Positions 35,995 through 44,334 of a stretch of 64,000 nt of DNA are shown here, piece by piece. Under the pieces are notes generated by a model. It searched no databases. It saw nothing but the letters and a program-made list of their open reading frames with translations, and was not told the DNA's origin. How positions within the stretch are numbered: position 1 is the first letter of the stretch; each line of letters begins with the position of its first letter. The stretch comes from Yinghuangia elevatio (GTDB lineage: Bacteria > Actinomycetota > Actinomycetes > Streptomycetales > Streptomycetaceae), in contig NZ_JBEZFP010000041.1 in assembly GCF_040649515.1 (NCBI RefSeq), positions 1 to 64,000 of the forward strand. The letters are read 5' to 3'. A program made the position numbers and the translations under genes.

Positions 35995-36047
35995 GATGCA
36001 CGTGCATCCGAGGCATGCAGCTGCATAAATCGAGACTGCACGTGCAT
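35995..36047. promoter_or_regulatory. Array of three TGCA-type palindromes
   Basis: GATGCACGTGCATC (35995-36008), ATGCAGCTGCAT (36015-36026) and TGCACGTGCA (36037-36046) are each perfect palindromes. Their centres are 19 and 21 bp apart, about two DNA turns, so bound dimers would line one face of the helix. The array ends 7 bp upstream of a -35 element, a position usual for activator sites. A related site lies at 37141-37150. Confidence 0.7.
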
Positions 36048-36053
36048 CTGGTC

Positions 36054-36081
36054 TTGCACACGCCGTGAGCATCGCCATAAT
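36054..36081 (+). promoter_or_regulatory. Sigma70-type promoter of the WhiJ-like ATPase gene
   Basis: -35 TTGCAC (36054-36059) and -10 CATAAT (36076-36081) with a 16-bp spacer, in an AT-richer stretch directly downstream of the palindrome array. Transcription from about 36088 gives a leader of roughly 170 nt before the ATPase ATG. Confidence 0.6.
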
Positions 36082-36255
36082 GAACAGGGTGCACGCGCGA
36101 TCGGTAAGCGCGCGGATACGCGTCGGCGGGCCGGTTCGATTCGCGGGAGGCAAGACGGTGGTCGCAACGCCCCACCGCTGCATCGGAGCGGGCCCGGTGC
36201 GCTTACGAGAGGCGCGGGGGTCGCGCCTGGGTCGGCTGCCCGCCCGGAGGTGCGC

Positions 36256-36792
36256 ATGACCGCCGTCAGCGCCGCGGGATTCTCCGTGGCCACCCTTTTC
36301 CGCATGGACATGCCGGGTGGGGACTCCCCGGCGTCCGAGGGCGGAGCCGTCACCGACATCGCCGTGCGGGCCCTGGGCCCGCGCCGTGATTCGGTCAAGG
36401 CGGCGCGAGATTTCGCCGCGGACACGCTGGCACGCTGGGGAGCCGCCCAGTTGTCCGACGATCTCTCGCTCGTGGTGTCCGAACTGGTCACCAACGCCTT
36501 GTGCCACGGTGTCGCAGGCGGGCCCGGCGGCGGGGACGACCCCGGCGCCGGCACCGTCGGACACCCCGTGCAACTGGCTTTGCTGCGCAAGGGGATGCGT
36601 GTGATGTGCGCGGTCCAGGACCCCGGGGAGGGCCTTCCGGCCCCGCGGGATCCGGGCGACGGCGCCGAGACCGGGCGCGGTCTGCATATCGTCGAATGCT
36701 TCAGCAGTTCGTGGGGCTGGTTTCCGTTGACCGGTGTCGCCGGACGGACCGGGAAAGTGGTCTGGGCGATGTTCCGGATACCCGGGCAATAG
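36256..36792 (+). CDS. RsbW-like ATP-binding protein (anti-sigma/regulatory HATPase)
   Basis: A 178-residue single-domain GHKL ATPase without histidine-kinase parts. The N box is LSLVVSELVTNALCHG, the G1 box VQDPGEGLP and the G2 box GRGLHIVECFSSSWGW. Such proteins in actinobacteria act as anti-sigma kinases or as partners of XRE/DUF397 proteins in WhiJ- or AbaA-type developmental loci. ATG 36256 follows GGAGGTG; upstream in-frame codons run through the promoter and are rejected. It shares its neighbourhood with a DUF397 gene and an XRE-DUF5753 gene. Confidence 0.88.
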   Translation: MTAVSAAGFSVATLFRMDMPGGDSPASEGGAVTDIAVRALGPRRDSVKAARDFAADTLARWGAAQLSDDLSLVVSELVTNALCHGVAGGPGGGDDPGAGTVGHPVQLALLRKGMRVMCAVQDPGEGLPAPRDPGDGAETGRGLHIVECFSSSWGWFPLTGVAGRTGKVVWAMFRIPGQ

Positions 36793-37301
36793 CCGGGGAA
36801 ATTTGACGCGAGTTAGGGAAGTACGGCAACCCGCCGTGCTTCCTGTGCGTATACGGGTGATCGCGAACGGCGTTCACTGTGCTATTTGTCATTCTTCCCT
36901 CCGGAAACTCGGCGAGTGCCTTCCGGCAATGCGCTCCGGAATGTCCGGAATTTTCCGCCCGGCTTGGGCGATTTGCTGTCCCATGATCGTTGTGAACGAT
37001 TTCCGCCGCATCGTGCGCCCATTTCTTAAGCCATTCTTAGGCGCCCTCTGTAATGCTTCTTATAGGGCGTCCGGAGCTTGTGTGGCGATGTGTGGGCGTG
37101 CGCTATCATCACTTCCGTACGCTGCATTTGCATGGTCAGATGCACGTGCAGATACAAGTGGCAGGGACACGGCGAACGGTGTCGGGAACGGCGGGAGCCT
37201 CCCGTACGGTCGGCTCCGGGCGCGACGAACGGCACAGGTCGTACCACCGGGGGTGGGCAATCGTCGCCGGTTCGCCCGGCAAGAGGTCCAGGAGACATGT
37301 C
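36793..37301. other. AT-richer intergenic region with TGCACGTGCA site
   Basis: 509 bp between the HATPase and DUF397 genes. Base composition from about 36885 to 37160 is markedly less GC-rich than the flanks. It has ATCGTT-GTG-AACGAT at 36986-37000, TGCATTTGCA at 37123-37132 and a perfect TGCACGTGCA at 37141-37150. A TATCAT hexamer (37104-37109) may be a -10. No coding sequence is supported; a small RNA cannot be excluded. Confidence 0.6.
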
Positions 37302-37538
37302 ATGCACGGAACGCACAACGGGATGCCGGCCGGGTCTCTGCACGGGGTTACGTGGCAGAAGAGCCGGCGCAGCAACTCGCAGGGCAACTGCGTCGAGATG
37401 GCCGCGTTGCCTGACGGGGACATAGCCGTGCGCAACTCGCGGTTCCCGGAAGGGCCCGCTCTGATCTACACCCGCGCCGAGATCGTGGCCCTCATCCTGG
37501 GCGCGAAGGACGGCGACTTCGACAACCTCATCGCGTGA
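37302..37538 (+). CDS. DUF397 domain-containing small protein
   Basis: A 78-residue DUF397 protein: VTWQKSRRSNSQGNCVEMA, then IAVRNSRFPEGPALIYTRAEI. GGAG lies 9 bp before ATG 37302. It is convergent with an XRE-DUF5753 regulator whose stop is 126 bp away, and downstream of the HATPase gene on the same strand. This trio is the WhiJ-type arrangement seen in many copies in streptomycetes, where the small protein modulates or opposes the XRE regulator. Confidence 0.88.
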   Translation: MHGTHNGMPAGSLHGVTWQKSRRSNSQGNCVEMAALPDGDIAVRNSRFPEGPALIYTRAEIVALILGAKDGDFDNLIA

Positions 37539-37628
37539 CCGCGCCCGGCCCACCGCGTGGGCACGTGCCTGTCCGGCACGGGACCCGCGGGTCGTGGCCC
37601 CGCGCGACGGGGTGAGGGGACAACGCAG

Positions 37629-37660
37629 ACGGGCCGCACCGGGTGACCGGCGCGGCCCGT
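37629..37660. terminator. Bidirectional terminator hairpin
   Basis: ACGGGCCGCACCGG (37629-37642), loop GTGA, CCGGCGCGGCCCGT (37647-37660): 14 bp with one mismatch. It lies between the convergent DUF397 and XRE genes and can serve both. Confidence 0.75.
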
Positions 37661-37664
37661 ACTG

Positions 37665-38531
37665 TCAGGTCTCCTTGAGGATCCTGGCGAGCAGGTCCAC
37701 ACTTCGGTCCGGCGGCAGGCCGTCGACGCTGAGCCGCTCCATCACCTCGGTGTACTGGTCGACGTCGTCGCGCTTGTCGAGGTACAGCGCACTCGTCAAC
37801 TGCTCGAGGTAGACGACGTCCGGCAGGTCCGGCTCGGGGAAGCGCAGCAGCGTGAAGGGCCCGCCCTCCGCCGCGTGCGCGCCGAACCGGAACGGCATCA
37901 CCTGAATCGTCACGTGTGGATGCGCGGCCGCGTCGATCAAATGCTGGATCTGACCGCGCATCACGTCGCGACCGCCTATCGGGCGGCGCAGCGCGGCCTC
38001 GTCGAGCACCGCCCACAGTCGGGGCGGCCGATCGCGCTCGAGGATCAGTTGACGCTGCGTACGCAGGCCCACGCGGCGCTCGATCTCGGGCGCCGCGGCG
38101 TTCGGCTGGCCGGCGACAATCACCGCTCGCGCGTAGTCCGCCGTCTGCAACAGGCCCGGGACGAATTGCACTTCGTAGGTGCGGATCACCGACGCCGCTT
38201 CTTCCAGGCCGACGTACACCTGGAACCAGCTCGGCAGGATGTCGCCGTAACTGTGCCACCAGCCCGTGGCGTTCGCCTCCCGGGTAAGGTTCAGCAGAGC
38301 CTCACGCTCCGTCTCGTCCGTCACGCCGTACATCGTCAGCAGGTCCGCGACGTCGCGGTCTTTGAAGCTGACACGGCCCAGCTCCATTCGACTGATCTTC
38401 GATTCGGAGGCCCGGATCTCGTACCCCGCGTCCTCCCGCGAAATGCCTTGGGCCTCGCGGAGACGACGAAGTTGGGAGCCGAGGAGAATACGGCGAACCG
38501 TCGAGCCGCTCCCCGGCTGCGCTGTGGGCAT
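37665..38531 (-). CDS. XRE family regulator with DUF5753 domain (WhiJ-like)
   Basis: A 288-residue regulator. Residues about 15-70 are the helix-turn-helix (LGSQLRRLREAQGISREDAG, then ASESKISRMELGRVSF). The DUF5753 ligand domain follows: VQFVPGLLQTADYARAVI, VLDEAALRRPIGG and VTIQVMPFRFGAHAAEGGPF. ATG 38531 has a strong GGAGGTAGG. WhiJ-type proteins repress development until relieved, often by a DUF397 partner, which is encoded here convergently. It may be the protein that binds the TGCACGTGCA sites nearby; that is inference. Confidence 0.92.
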   Translation of the reverse strand: MPTAQPGSGSTVRRILLGSQLRRLREAQGISREDAGYEIRASESKISRMELGRVSFKDRDVADLLTMYGVTDETEREALLNLTREANATGWWHSYGDILPSWFQVYVGLEEAASVIRTYEVQFVPGLLQTADYARAVIVAGQPNAAAPEIERRVGLRTQRQLILERDRPPRLWAVLDEAALRRPIGGRDVMRGQIQHLIDAAAHPHVTIQVMPFRFGAHAAEGGPFTLLRFPEPDLPDVVYLEQLTSALYLDKRDDVDQYTEVMERLSVDGLPPDRSVDLLARILKET

Positions 38532-38837
38532 ACGTCCTACCTCCGGCAGAATGGACCAGCGCATAGTATGACAGCGCCATCTCGCGTGTCCCCGAAACGC
38601 GGGATCAACGGTTGCTTCACGCCATCTTGCTACGTACCACGATCACCGTGAAGGATCATCGACCTGACGGTGTGTCGGACCCTGGACACACGGTGTCGGA
38701 TAGTGAGACCCGCGAAGGCGCCCGAAGGTTGTGCCGCATACGGCAACAGCCCCGCCAAGCCACCCCACCGCCCCACCACGATCCCCCAACCCCGGGCCCG
38801 TGTACGGCGTGTCGGACCTTCGCCGTACGTTGCGGGC
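38532..38837. other. Divergent intergenic region between XRE and SWIM genes
   Basis: 306 bp with no supported gene. A short inverted repeat GTGTGTC (38670-38676) / GACACAC (38685-38691) lies near the middle. TACTAT on the minus strand around 38565-38570 is a possible -10 for the XRE gene. Confidence 0.5.
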
Positions 38838-40307
38838 ATGTCGTCCAGCGTTCATTCTTTCACGTATCTGCGCTCGTCCGCACTTCTGGCCGGTGACGGC
38901 GCACCGCGGCTCTCTCTCGAGACCTGCGGGGGCCTGACTTCGCACGGACTCTCGCCGTTTCCGCGGTTCTTCGCCGGATTTCTCACCGCGCCCGAAGCCG
39001 CGGCCGGCGGCCTTCTCGCGGTCGCCGACGTCGCCGCGACACGCTACTACCAACCGCAGAACCGGGCTTGGCTGGATCCGGTCGTCACCGGCAACGGAGA
39101 CCGGCTGCGCTTCGAGTCGTTCAGCGGCTGCGGCGGCGTGTACGCGCGCCTCGACGTCCTGCCCGACGGCATCGACGGGGAGATGCTCGGCACCGGCACG
39201 ACGAACGTCGACGTGAACGCGCCGCTGCGCGAGGCACTTGCGATGGTGGGCGGCTCCGATCCGCTACACATGGCCGTCGGTCCGGACGACGTCACCGTCA
39301 CCACGTTCGACGGACCCATCGTGGAGAAGAAGGTCCCGCTGCCCGACCGCTGGCTGCGCGGCTTCGCCGAAGTACAGGTGCTGGCCTCGCGCTTCGACCT
39401 GCGCGCCGAGCTCGGCGCCGTCGAGGCGGTGCGCTTCCTGCGCTCGCTGCCCAAGAACAACCGCCAAGTGCTGTGGGTGAGGCCGGCGGGCCGCACGCTG
39501 CGCGCGGCACCCGGGCCGGCCGTCGGCGCCGTGTGCCTGGCCGGCCCCGACCGGCTGCGCGCCCTCGCCCGAATCCTCAGGCACGCCAAGGCACTGCGCG
39601 TGTACGGGCCCGCCGTGGCACCGGGCAGCCCTGCCGTCGCCTCCGCCTGGGAGGTCGAACTCCCGGGCATGCGGCTGACCCTGACGGTCTCGCCGGACGC
39701 CGCGCGCGGCTTCTCCGGCGAGGGCGCGGTACTCGACGCGCTGGCCACCGACCAGGCGGCCGAGGACGCCGACCTCGTGTCGGCGCTGCTCGCCTGGGAG
39801 CCGCGCGTCGAGGTCGGCGACCTGGCGCGCGACGCGGGCATCGACGCCGACCGGGTGCGGGCCGCCCTCGTACGCCTGGGGACTTCGGGGCGGATCGGCT
39901 ACGACGTCGCGGAGGCGGCATACTTCCATCGCGAACTCCCCTATGACACGGGCCGTGCCGAGCGGATGAACCCGCGGCTGCGCGACGCGCACGCGCTCGT
40001 CGACGGCGGGGCCGTGGCCGTCGACGGCGAGAGGGCACAGGTGCGCAGCCGGGAGACGACGTACCAGGTGCGGATGGCGGGCGACGGCACGTGTACGTGC
40101 GAGTGGTGGGCCAAGCACCGTGGAGGGCGCGGTCCGTGCAAGCACGTGCTGGCGACGCAGATCGTCGCCCGGCGGGCCGCATCGGGCGCGGACGGCTCGG
40201 GGACAACCGCCGGCACGGCCGCCACGGCGAGCGCGGCGGCGAACACGGCGCAGAGCACGGCGGCGAACACGGGGGCCACGACGACGGGAACGGAGACAAG
40301 CCGGTGA
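38838..40307 (+). CDS. SWIM zinc finger family protein
   Basis: A 489-residue protein. The SWIM zinc finger is near residues 415-440: CTCEWWAKHRGGRGPCKH (C-x-C...C-x-H). The first ~380 residues are a YehQ-like region of unknown role, and the C-terminal tail is a low-complexity Ala/Thr/Asn stretch encoded by repetitive GGCGAACACGG-like DNA. ATG 38838 chosen from homologous-looking sequence, without a strong ribosome binding site. The stop overlaps the next gene start (GTGA), so the two are coupled. SWIM proteins often bind DNA or proteins; its exact role is unknown. Confidence 0.88.
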   Translation: MSSSVHSFTYLRSSALLAGDGAPRLSLETCGGLTSHGLSPFPRFFAGFLTAPEAAAGGLLAVADVAATRYYQPQNRAWLDPVVTGNGDRLRFESFSGCGGVYARLDVLPDGIDGEMLGTGTTNVDVNAPLREALAMVGGSDPLHMAVGPDDVTVTTFDGPIVEKKVPLPDRWLRGFAEVQVLASRFDLRAELGAVEAVRFLRSLPKNNRQVLWVRPAGRTLRAAPGPAVGAVCLAGPDRLRALARILRHAKALRVYGPAVAPGSPAVASAWEVELPGMRLTLTVSPDAARGFSGEGAVLDALATDQAAEDADLVSALLAWEPRVEVGDLARDAGIDADRVRAALVRLGTSGRIGYDVAEAAYFHRELPYDTGRAERMNPRLRDAHALVDGGAVAVDGERAQVRSRETTYQVRMAGDGTCTCEWWAKHRGGRGPCKHVLATQIVARRAASGADGSGTTAGTAATASAAANTAQSTAANTGATTTGTETSR

Positions 40308-43030
40308 CGGTGCCTACCTGGCCGTACATATTGCTCACCGCCAGGCGCAAGGGCGGACGCCAGGAACTCCCGGCGCTCTTCGCGGGACTGACCGAGGCCG
40401 AGCGGCGCGGCGTGGTCCCGGAACTGAAGGATGCCCTCAAGACCCGGGGCGGGAGGTGGGGCGACGAATCGGTCGTCGCACCGCTGCGGATCGCCGGTGC
40501 CGCGTGCATCGGCGGAGCGGCCTCGGTCAGCCAGTGGCTGGCGCGGCGCGACCTTCAAGGGGACTGGAAGGCCTCGGCGAACGAGCAGGTCGTCGCCGTT
40601 CTGATGGAGCGTCAGCCGGGCTGGATCCCGGACATCGCCGAGCGCCTGGCCGCGCGACTCGGGGACGACTTGTGGGTGAGCGACTGGGACCTGGTCGACC
40701 GGCTCGTGCGGGCCTGCGGTGCCGAGCCGCCGACCGCGGAGCGGTACACGACCGGCTGGTTCGCCGACCACACCCGGCAGCCGCACCGCCGTCAACAGCC
40801 CCTGCCGGAGTCGTTGCGCGCCGATCCGCTGGCTCCCGTCATGCTGCTGCGGCTGTTCGACGTCGAGCAGATCGGTCGCCGCATGGAGGGCGAGGACCGC
40901 TGGCGGGACCAGGAACCCGCGCGGACCTGGACACACGCCTTCCGGGCTCTCACCGACTCGGGCTTCGTCGACCGCGACGCCGTCCTCGACGCCTGCCTGT
41001 CCCGCTTCCTGCGCGGCGTCCAGCCGCCGGACGCCCGCGGCTTCGCCCTCCTCTACGAAGCGCTGGAGCCCACCGAGGACGAGAAGGCCGCGCGCGTCAC
41101 CACCTACCTGCGGCTCCTGCCCGACGGACCGCCGGCTGCCGCCGCGATCGCCCAGGCCGCGCTGCGCGCCCTCGACGAGGCCGGGCGCCTCACCGGCGAC
41201 CAGGTGGTCGAAGCCACCCGTGCGGTGATGTTCCGGCCCGAGAAGAAGTTCGTGCGGGCCCAGTTCACCTGGGTCGACAAGGCCGTACGCCGGCACCCCG
41301 ACCACGCCGGCGACCTCCTGACCGCCGCGGCGACCGTCTTCACCCAGGACGCCTCCGACCTCCACGACCGCGCGCTCAAGTCCGTCGCCAAGTTCCTGCC
41401 GAAGCTGACCGAGCAGCAGGCCCTCGCGGTACGCGCCGAACTGCGGGCGTCCCTCGACTTCCTCGTCGAGCCGAGCCTCGGCGCGGCCGCCGCGCTGCTG
41501 GGTGAAGAGGCCGCACCCACGGCACCCGCACCCGAGATGCCGCCGTTCACACCGCGCGAACTCCCGCCGCCGATCGGCTCCGTCGACGAACTCGCGGAAG
41601 AGCTCAACGCCTACCTCGCCACCACCCGCAACATGTGGTCGAGCAGGGCCGAGGCCACCGACCCGATCGCCGTCGAGCGCCTCGTCGAAGCCCTGCTCCG
41701 CGAATCGGCGCGCGACCGGCAGGCGCTGGCCGACGGCCTGCGCCCGGTGGTGGAACGGGCCTTGGACGCCGGGCGGATGACGTGGTTCGGCACCGACGTG
41801 ACCAACGCGTACACCGCCGTCGCCGCCATGGCCACCGCGACCATCGGAAAGTCCGGGCAACAGGGCTGGTTCCGCAGCCTGTTCGGCAAGGGCGAGGGCG
41901 TCGGCGCCAAGCGCGGCGCGGGGGTTCCGGGGCCGCAGCACGTGTTGGTGACCCGCCTGCACGAGGTCGCGCAGCGCCTTCGCGTCCCGGTTGCCGGGCC
42001 GTACCTCGCCAAGCCGGTGACGGCGTCGGGCTACGTCGACCCGGCGGAACTCGTGCGCGGCCTGGAGGAGTGGGAGGCCGCCGGGCGTACGCCGTGGGCC
42101 TGCGACCTCGAACAGGCCCTGCTGCGCCTGCCGCGCGAGATCGACGCCGACTCCGTGGCGCGGGCCGGGAAACTGGCCTCACCCGCAGGCGAGTGGGCCG
42201 CCCAGGTGATGGCCGCCGGCGGCATGCCGGCACCTGCGGTGATGCAGTGGGAGGGGACCCGCAAGCAGGACACGCACTGGTGGCAGACGCGGGATGGCGC
42301 CGAGATCGTTCACCATCACCTCTTGGCCGCCGTCGGACCCACGCCCGGGGCCTTTGCCGACGGCAACCTCGCGCCGCACCTGTGCGACGTGCCCGAGGGA
42401 GACGGCCGGTGGAAGGACGTCAACGGCTACGAGAGCCACCTCGACATGCCGTGCTGGGCCCTTGTCGCCCCCGCCCACCGCGACTTGATCGCCGCGCACG
42501 CCGCGGTCCCGCTCATCGTCACCGCCGACGACCACCGCGGCCACACCGAGATCCTGCCCCTGCTCGCCGAGGCGGACGGAACTCCTGGGCCGGGTATGGC
42601 ACTTGCTGTGGCCTATGGGCTGGGCGCCCGGCATCCGGAGGACCGCACCCGGACGGCGGACGCGTACCTCACCCTCGCCGCCCGCCCCGATGCACCGTGG
42701 GACGCTTCGGCAACGGGCGGCGTACTCGCGCGACTTGTCGCGATGGACCGGGTCAAGACGACCCGCGTTGTCGACTCTCTCAAGCAGGTCGCGAGCGCCG
42801 GTGCGTACGCCGCCACCTGGGACCTCATGACCGGCTTCCTGCCGCCGCTGCTCGCCGCCGAACGCCGTCCGGCGGGCCTCGGCGAGATCCTCGCGATCGC
42901 CGCCGAGTCCGCGGCGCGCAGCGGTGCCCGCGGCCTCCTGCCGGGCCTGGAGCCCTTCGCCACCGCGAAGGGCACCTCGCGGATCACGGTCGAGGGGAGG
43001 CGCCTGCACACCGTCCTGAGCACCGCGTGA
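40304..43030 (+). CDS. DUF6493 family protein
   Basis: A 908-residue protein, apparently rich in helical-repeat structure (YLRLLPDGPPAAAAIAQAAL, AVRRHPDHAGDLLTAAATVF), without signal peptide or membrane helix. It matches the large proteins regularly encoded after SWIM-finger genes in actinobacteria. GTG 40304 overlaps the SWIM stop and has GGAGA upstream. Related operons usually also encode a MoxR-type AAA ATPase and a VWA protein (as in E. coli yehLMPQ); neither is present here. Function unknown, with a conflict or chaperone-like complex proposed for such operons. Confidence 0.82.
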   Translation: MTVPTWPYILLTARRKGGRQELPALFAGLTEAERRGVVPELKDALKTRGGRWGDESVVAPLRIAGAACIGGAASVSQWLARRDLQGDWKASANEQVVAVLMERQPGWIPDIAERLAARLGDDLWVSDWDLVDRLVRACGAEPPTAERYTTGWFADHTRQPHRRQQPLPESLRADPLAPVMLLRLFDVEQIGRRMEGEDRWRDQEPARTWTHAFRALTDSGFVDRDAVLDACLSRFLRGVQPPDARGFALLYEALEPTEDEKAARVTTYLRLLPDGPPAAAAIAQAALRALDEAGRLTGDQVVEATRAVMFRPEKKFVRAQFTWVDKAVRRHPDHAGDLLTAAATVFTQDASDLHDRALKSVAKFLPKLTEQQALAVRAELRASLDFLVEPSLGAAAALLGEEAAPTAPAPEMPPFTPRELPPPIGSVDELAEELNAYLATTRNMWSSRAEATDPIAVERLVEALLRESARDRQALADGLRPVVERALDAGRMTWFGTDVTNAYTAVAAMATATIGKSGQQGWFRSLFGKGEGVGAKRGAGVPGPQHVLVTRLHEVAQRLRVPVAGPYLAKPVTASGYVDPAELVRGLEEWEAAGRTPWACDLEQALLRLPREIDADSVARAGKLASPAGEWAAQVMAAGGMPAPAVMQWEGTRKQDTHWWQTRDGAEIVHHHLLAAVGPTPGAFADGNLAPHLCDVPEGDGRWKDVNGYESHLDMPCWALVAPAHRDLIAAHAAVPLIVTADDHRGHTEILPLLAEADGTPGPGMALAVAYGLGARHPEDRTRTADAYLTLAARPDAPWDASATGGVLARLVAMDRVKTTRVVDSLKQVASAGAYAATWDLMTGFLPPLLAAERRPAGLGEILAIAAESAARSGARGLLPGLEPFATAKGTSRITVEGRRLHTVLSTA

Positions 43031-43110
43031 CGACCGCTTGAGGACTGTGTGAGCAGGTGTGAGCGTCTGTACGAGGGCTGTACGGCGGCTGGGCGGCGCC
43101 CGGTCGCCGC

Positions 43111-43781
43111 TCAGCCCAGGACGCGGGCGAAGGTCAGGCCGTCGGCGACCGGCAGGATGACGGCCTCGACGCGCGGGTCGGCGCGTACGTGCTCGTTGAA
43201 CCGGTGCACGGCCTCGGCGGCTCCGCCAGGGGCGGGGCTGACGACGTCGCCGCTGTAGAGCACGTTGTCGGCGAGGACGAGGGCTCCCGGGGTCATGCGG
43301 GGGATGAGCGCCTCCCAGTACTCGACGTACCCGTCCTTGTTGGCGTCGACGAAGGCCATGTCGATGTGCGGGGACGTCGCAAGCGAGTTCAGGGTGTCGA
43401 GCGCCGGGGCGATGCGCAGCTCCACGCGGTCGGTGACCCCCGCCTTGAGCCACGCCTCGCGCGCGACCGCGGTCCACTCCTCCGACACGTCGCAGCACAG
43501 CAGCCGCCCGCCCTCGGGGAGGCCGCGCGCGATGGCGAGCGCGGAGTAGCCGGTGAACGTGCCGACCTCGACCGCGAAGCGCGGGGCCACCAGCTTCGTC
43601 AGGAGCGTCAGGAAGGTCCCCTGCTCGGGCGGGATCTGCATGCCCGCCCGGTTGCCGAGCGACGTCCGGGTGCGCTCGATCAGCTCCTCCTGGACCGCGT
43701 CCGGAGGAGTCGAGTGGTCGAGTGGTCGAGGATGTACGTGTACAGCGCCTCGGTGATCTGGACGTTCTTCGAGAGCGACAT
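43111..43781 (-). pseudogene. O-methyltransferase, frameshifted by an 8-bp tandem duplication
   Basis: ATG 43781 (GGAAGGAAG upstream) opens with MSLSKNVQITEALYTYILDH, the N-terminus of a SAM-dependent catechol-type O-methyltransferase. The next codons contain CGACCACT twice (43711-43726 in plus coordinates, minus strand sense) and then run to a stop. Deleting one copy restores STPPDAVQEELIERTRTS and joins to the intact catalytic part (VEVGTFTGYSALAIARGLP, MAFVDANKDGY, LADNVLYSGDV), giving a normal 220-residue enzyme. It could be a true lesion, a reversible phase switch or a sequencing slip. An internal ATG at 43641 could still yield a truncated product. Confidence 0.85.
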
Positions 43782-43872
43782 AGTCTTCCTTCCGGGACGC
43801 CGGGTCCGGCCGACCTGATGATCGATCCTGTCAGAATCGGCGGGCCCGGGAGACGAGAGAAGGGTGCGACGC

Positions 43873-44301
43873 GTGACCGAAGCGAACGAGCCGTGGCGGC
43901 AGCGGCCGGAGGAGCCGGACACCGACGAGGCCGCCATGCAGGAACTGGCGACCCGCGTGTTCGCCGCCGCACGGGGCGGGGACGCCGAGATGCTGGCGAG
44001 CTACGTCGACGCCGGGCTGCCGGTCGACCTGGCCAACGACGCAGGTGACACGCTGCTCATGCTGTCCGCGTACCACGGGCATCTTGCCGCCGTTCAGGTG
44101 CTGCTCAAGCGGGGCGCGGACGCCAACCGGGCGAACGACCGGGGCCAGACGCCGCTGGCGGGCGCGGTGTTCAAGAACGAGCCGGAGATCGCCGGGGCGC
44201 TCCTGGCGTCGGGGGCCGACCCGAACGCGGGCACGCCGTCGGCCGCCGACACGGCCCGGATGTTCGGCAAAGAGGACATGCTTTTCCCTCCCGCCGGGTA
44301 G
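43873..44301 (+). CDS. Ankyrin repeat protein
   Basis: A 142-residue protein with about three ankyrin repeats (GDTLLMLSAYHGHLAAVQVL, then RGQTPLAGAVFKNEPEIAGA), preceded by a charged N-terminus. It probably mediates protein-protein contacts in the cytoplasm. GTG 43873 is preferred because GAAGGG lies 8 bp upstream; GTG 43864 is possible. It is divergent from the frameshifted O-methyltransferase and followed 33 bp later by a gene of unknown function, likely the same transcript. Confidence 0.88.
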   Translation: MTEANEPWRQRPEEPDTDEAAMQELATRVFAAARGGDAEMLASYVDAGLPVDLANDAGDTLLMLSAYHGHLAAVQVLLKRGADANRANDRGQTPLAGAVFKNEPEIAGALLASGADPNAGTPSAADTARMFGKEDMLFPPAG

Positions 44302-44334
44302 TAACGCTGACGCCGAGGAGGCGGAGGCGGTGCG

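Noticed and set aside
35914..36255. Upstream extension of the HATPase gene
   Set aside because: The extra residues are encoded by the palindrome array and promoter; a clear GGAGGTG precedes ATG 36256.
39941..41962. Long minus-strand open frame opposite SWIM and DUF6493 genes
   Set aside because: Antisense shadow of two well supported genes; no homology visible.
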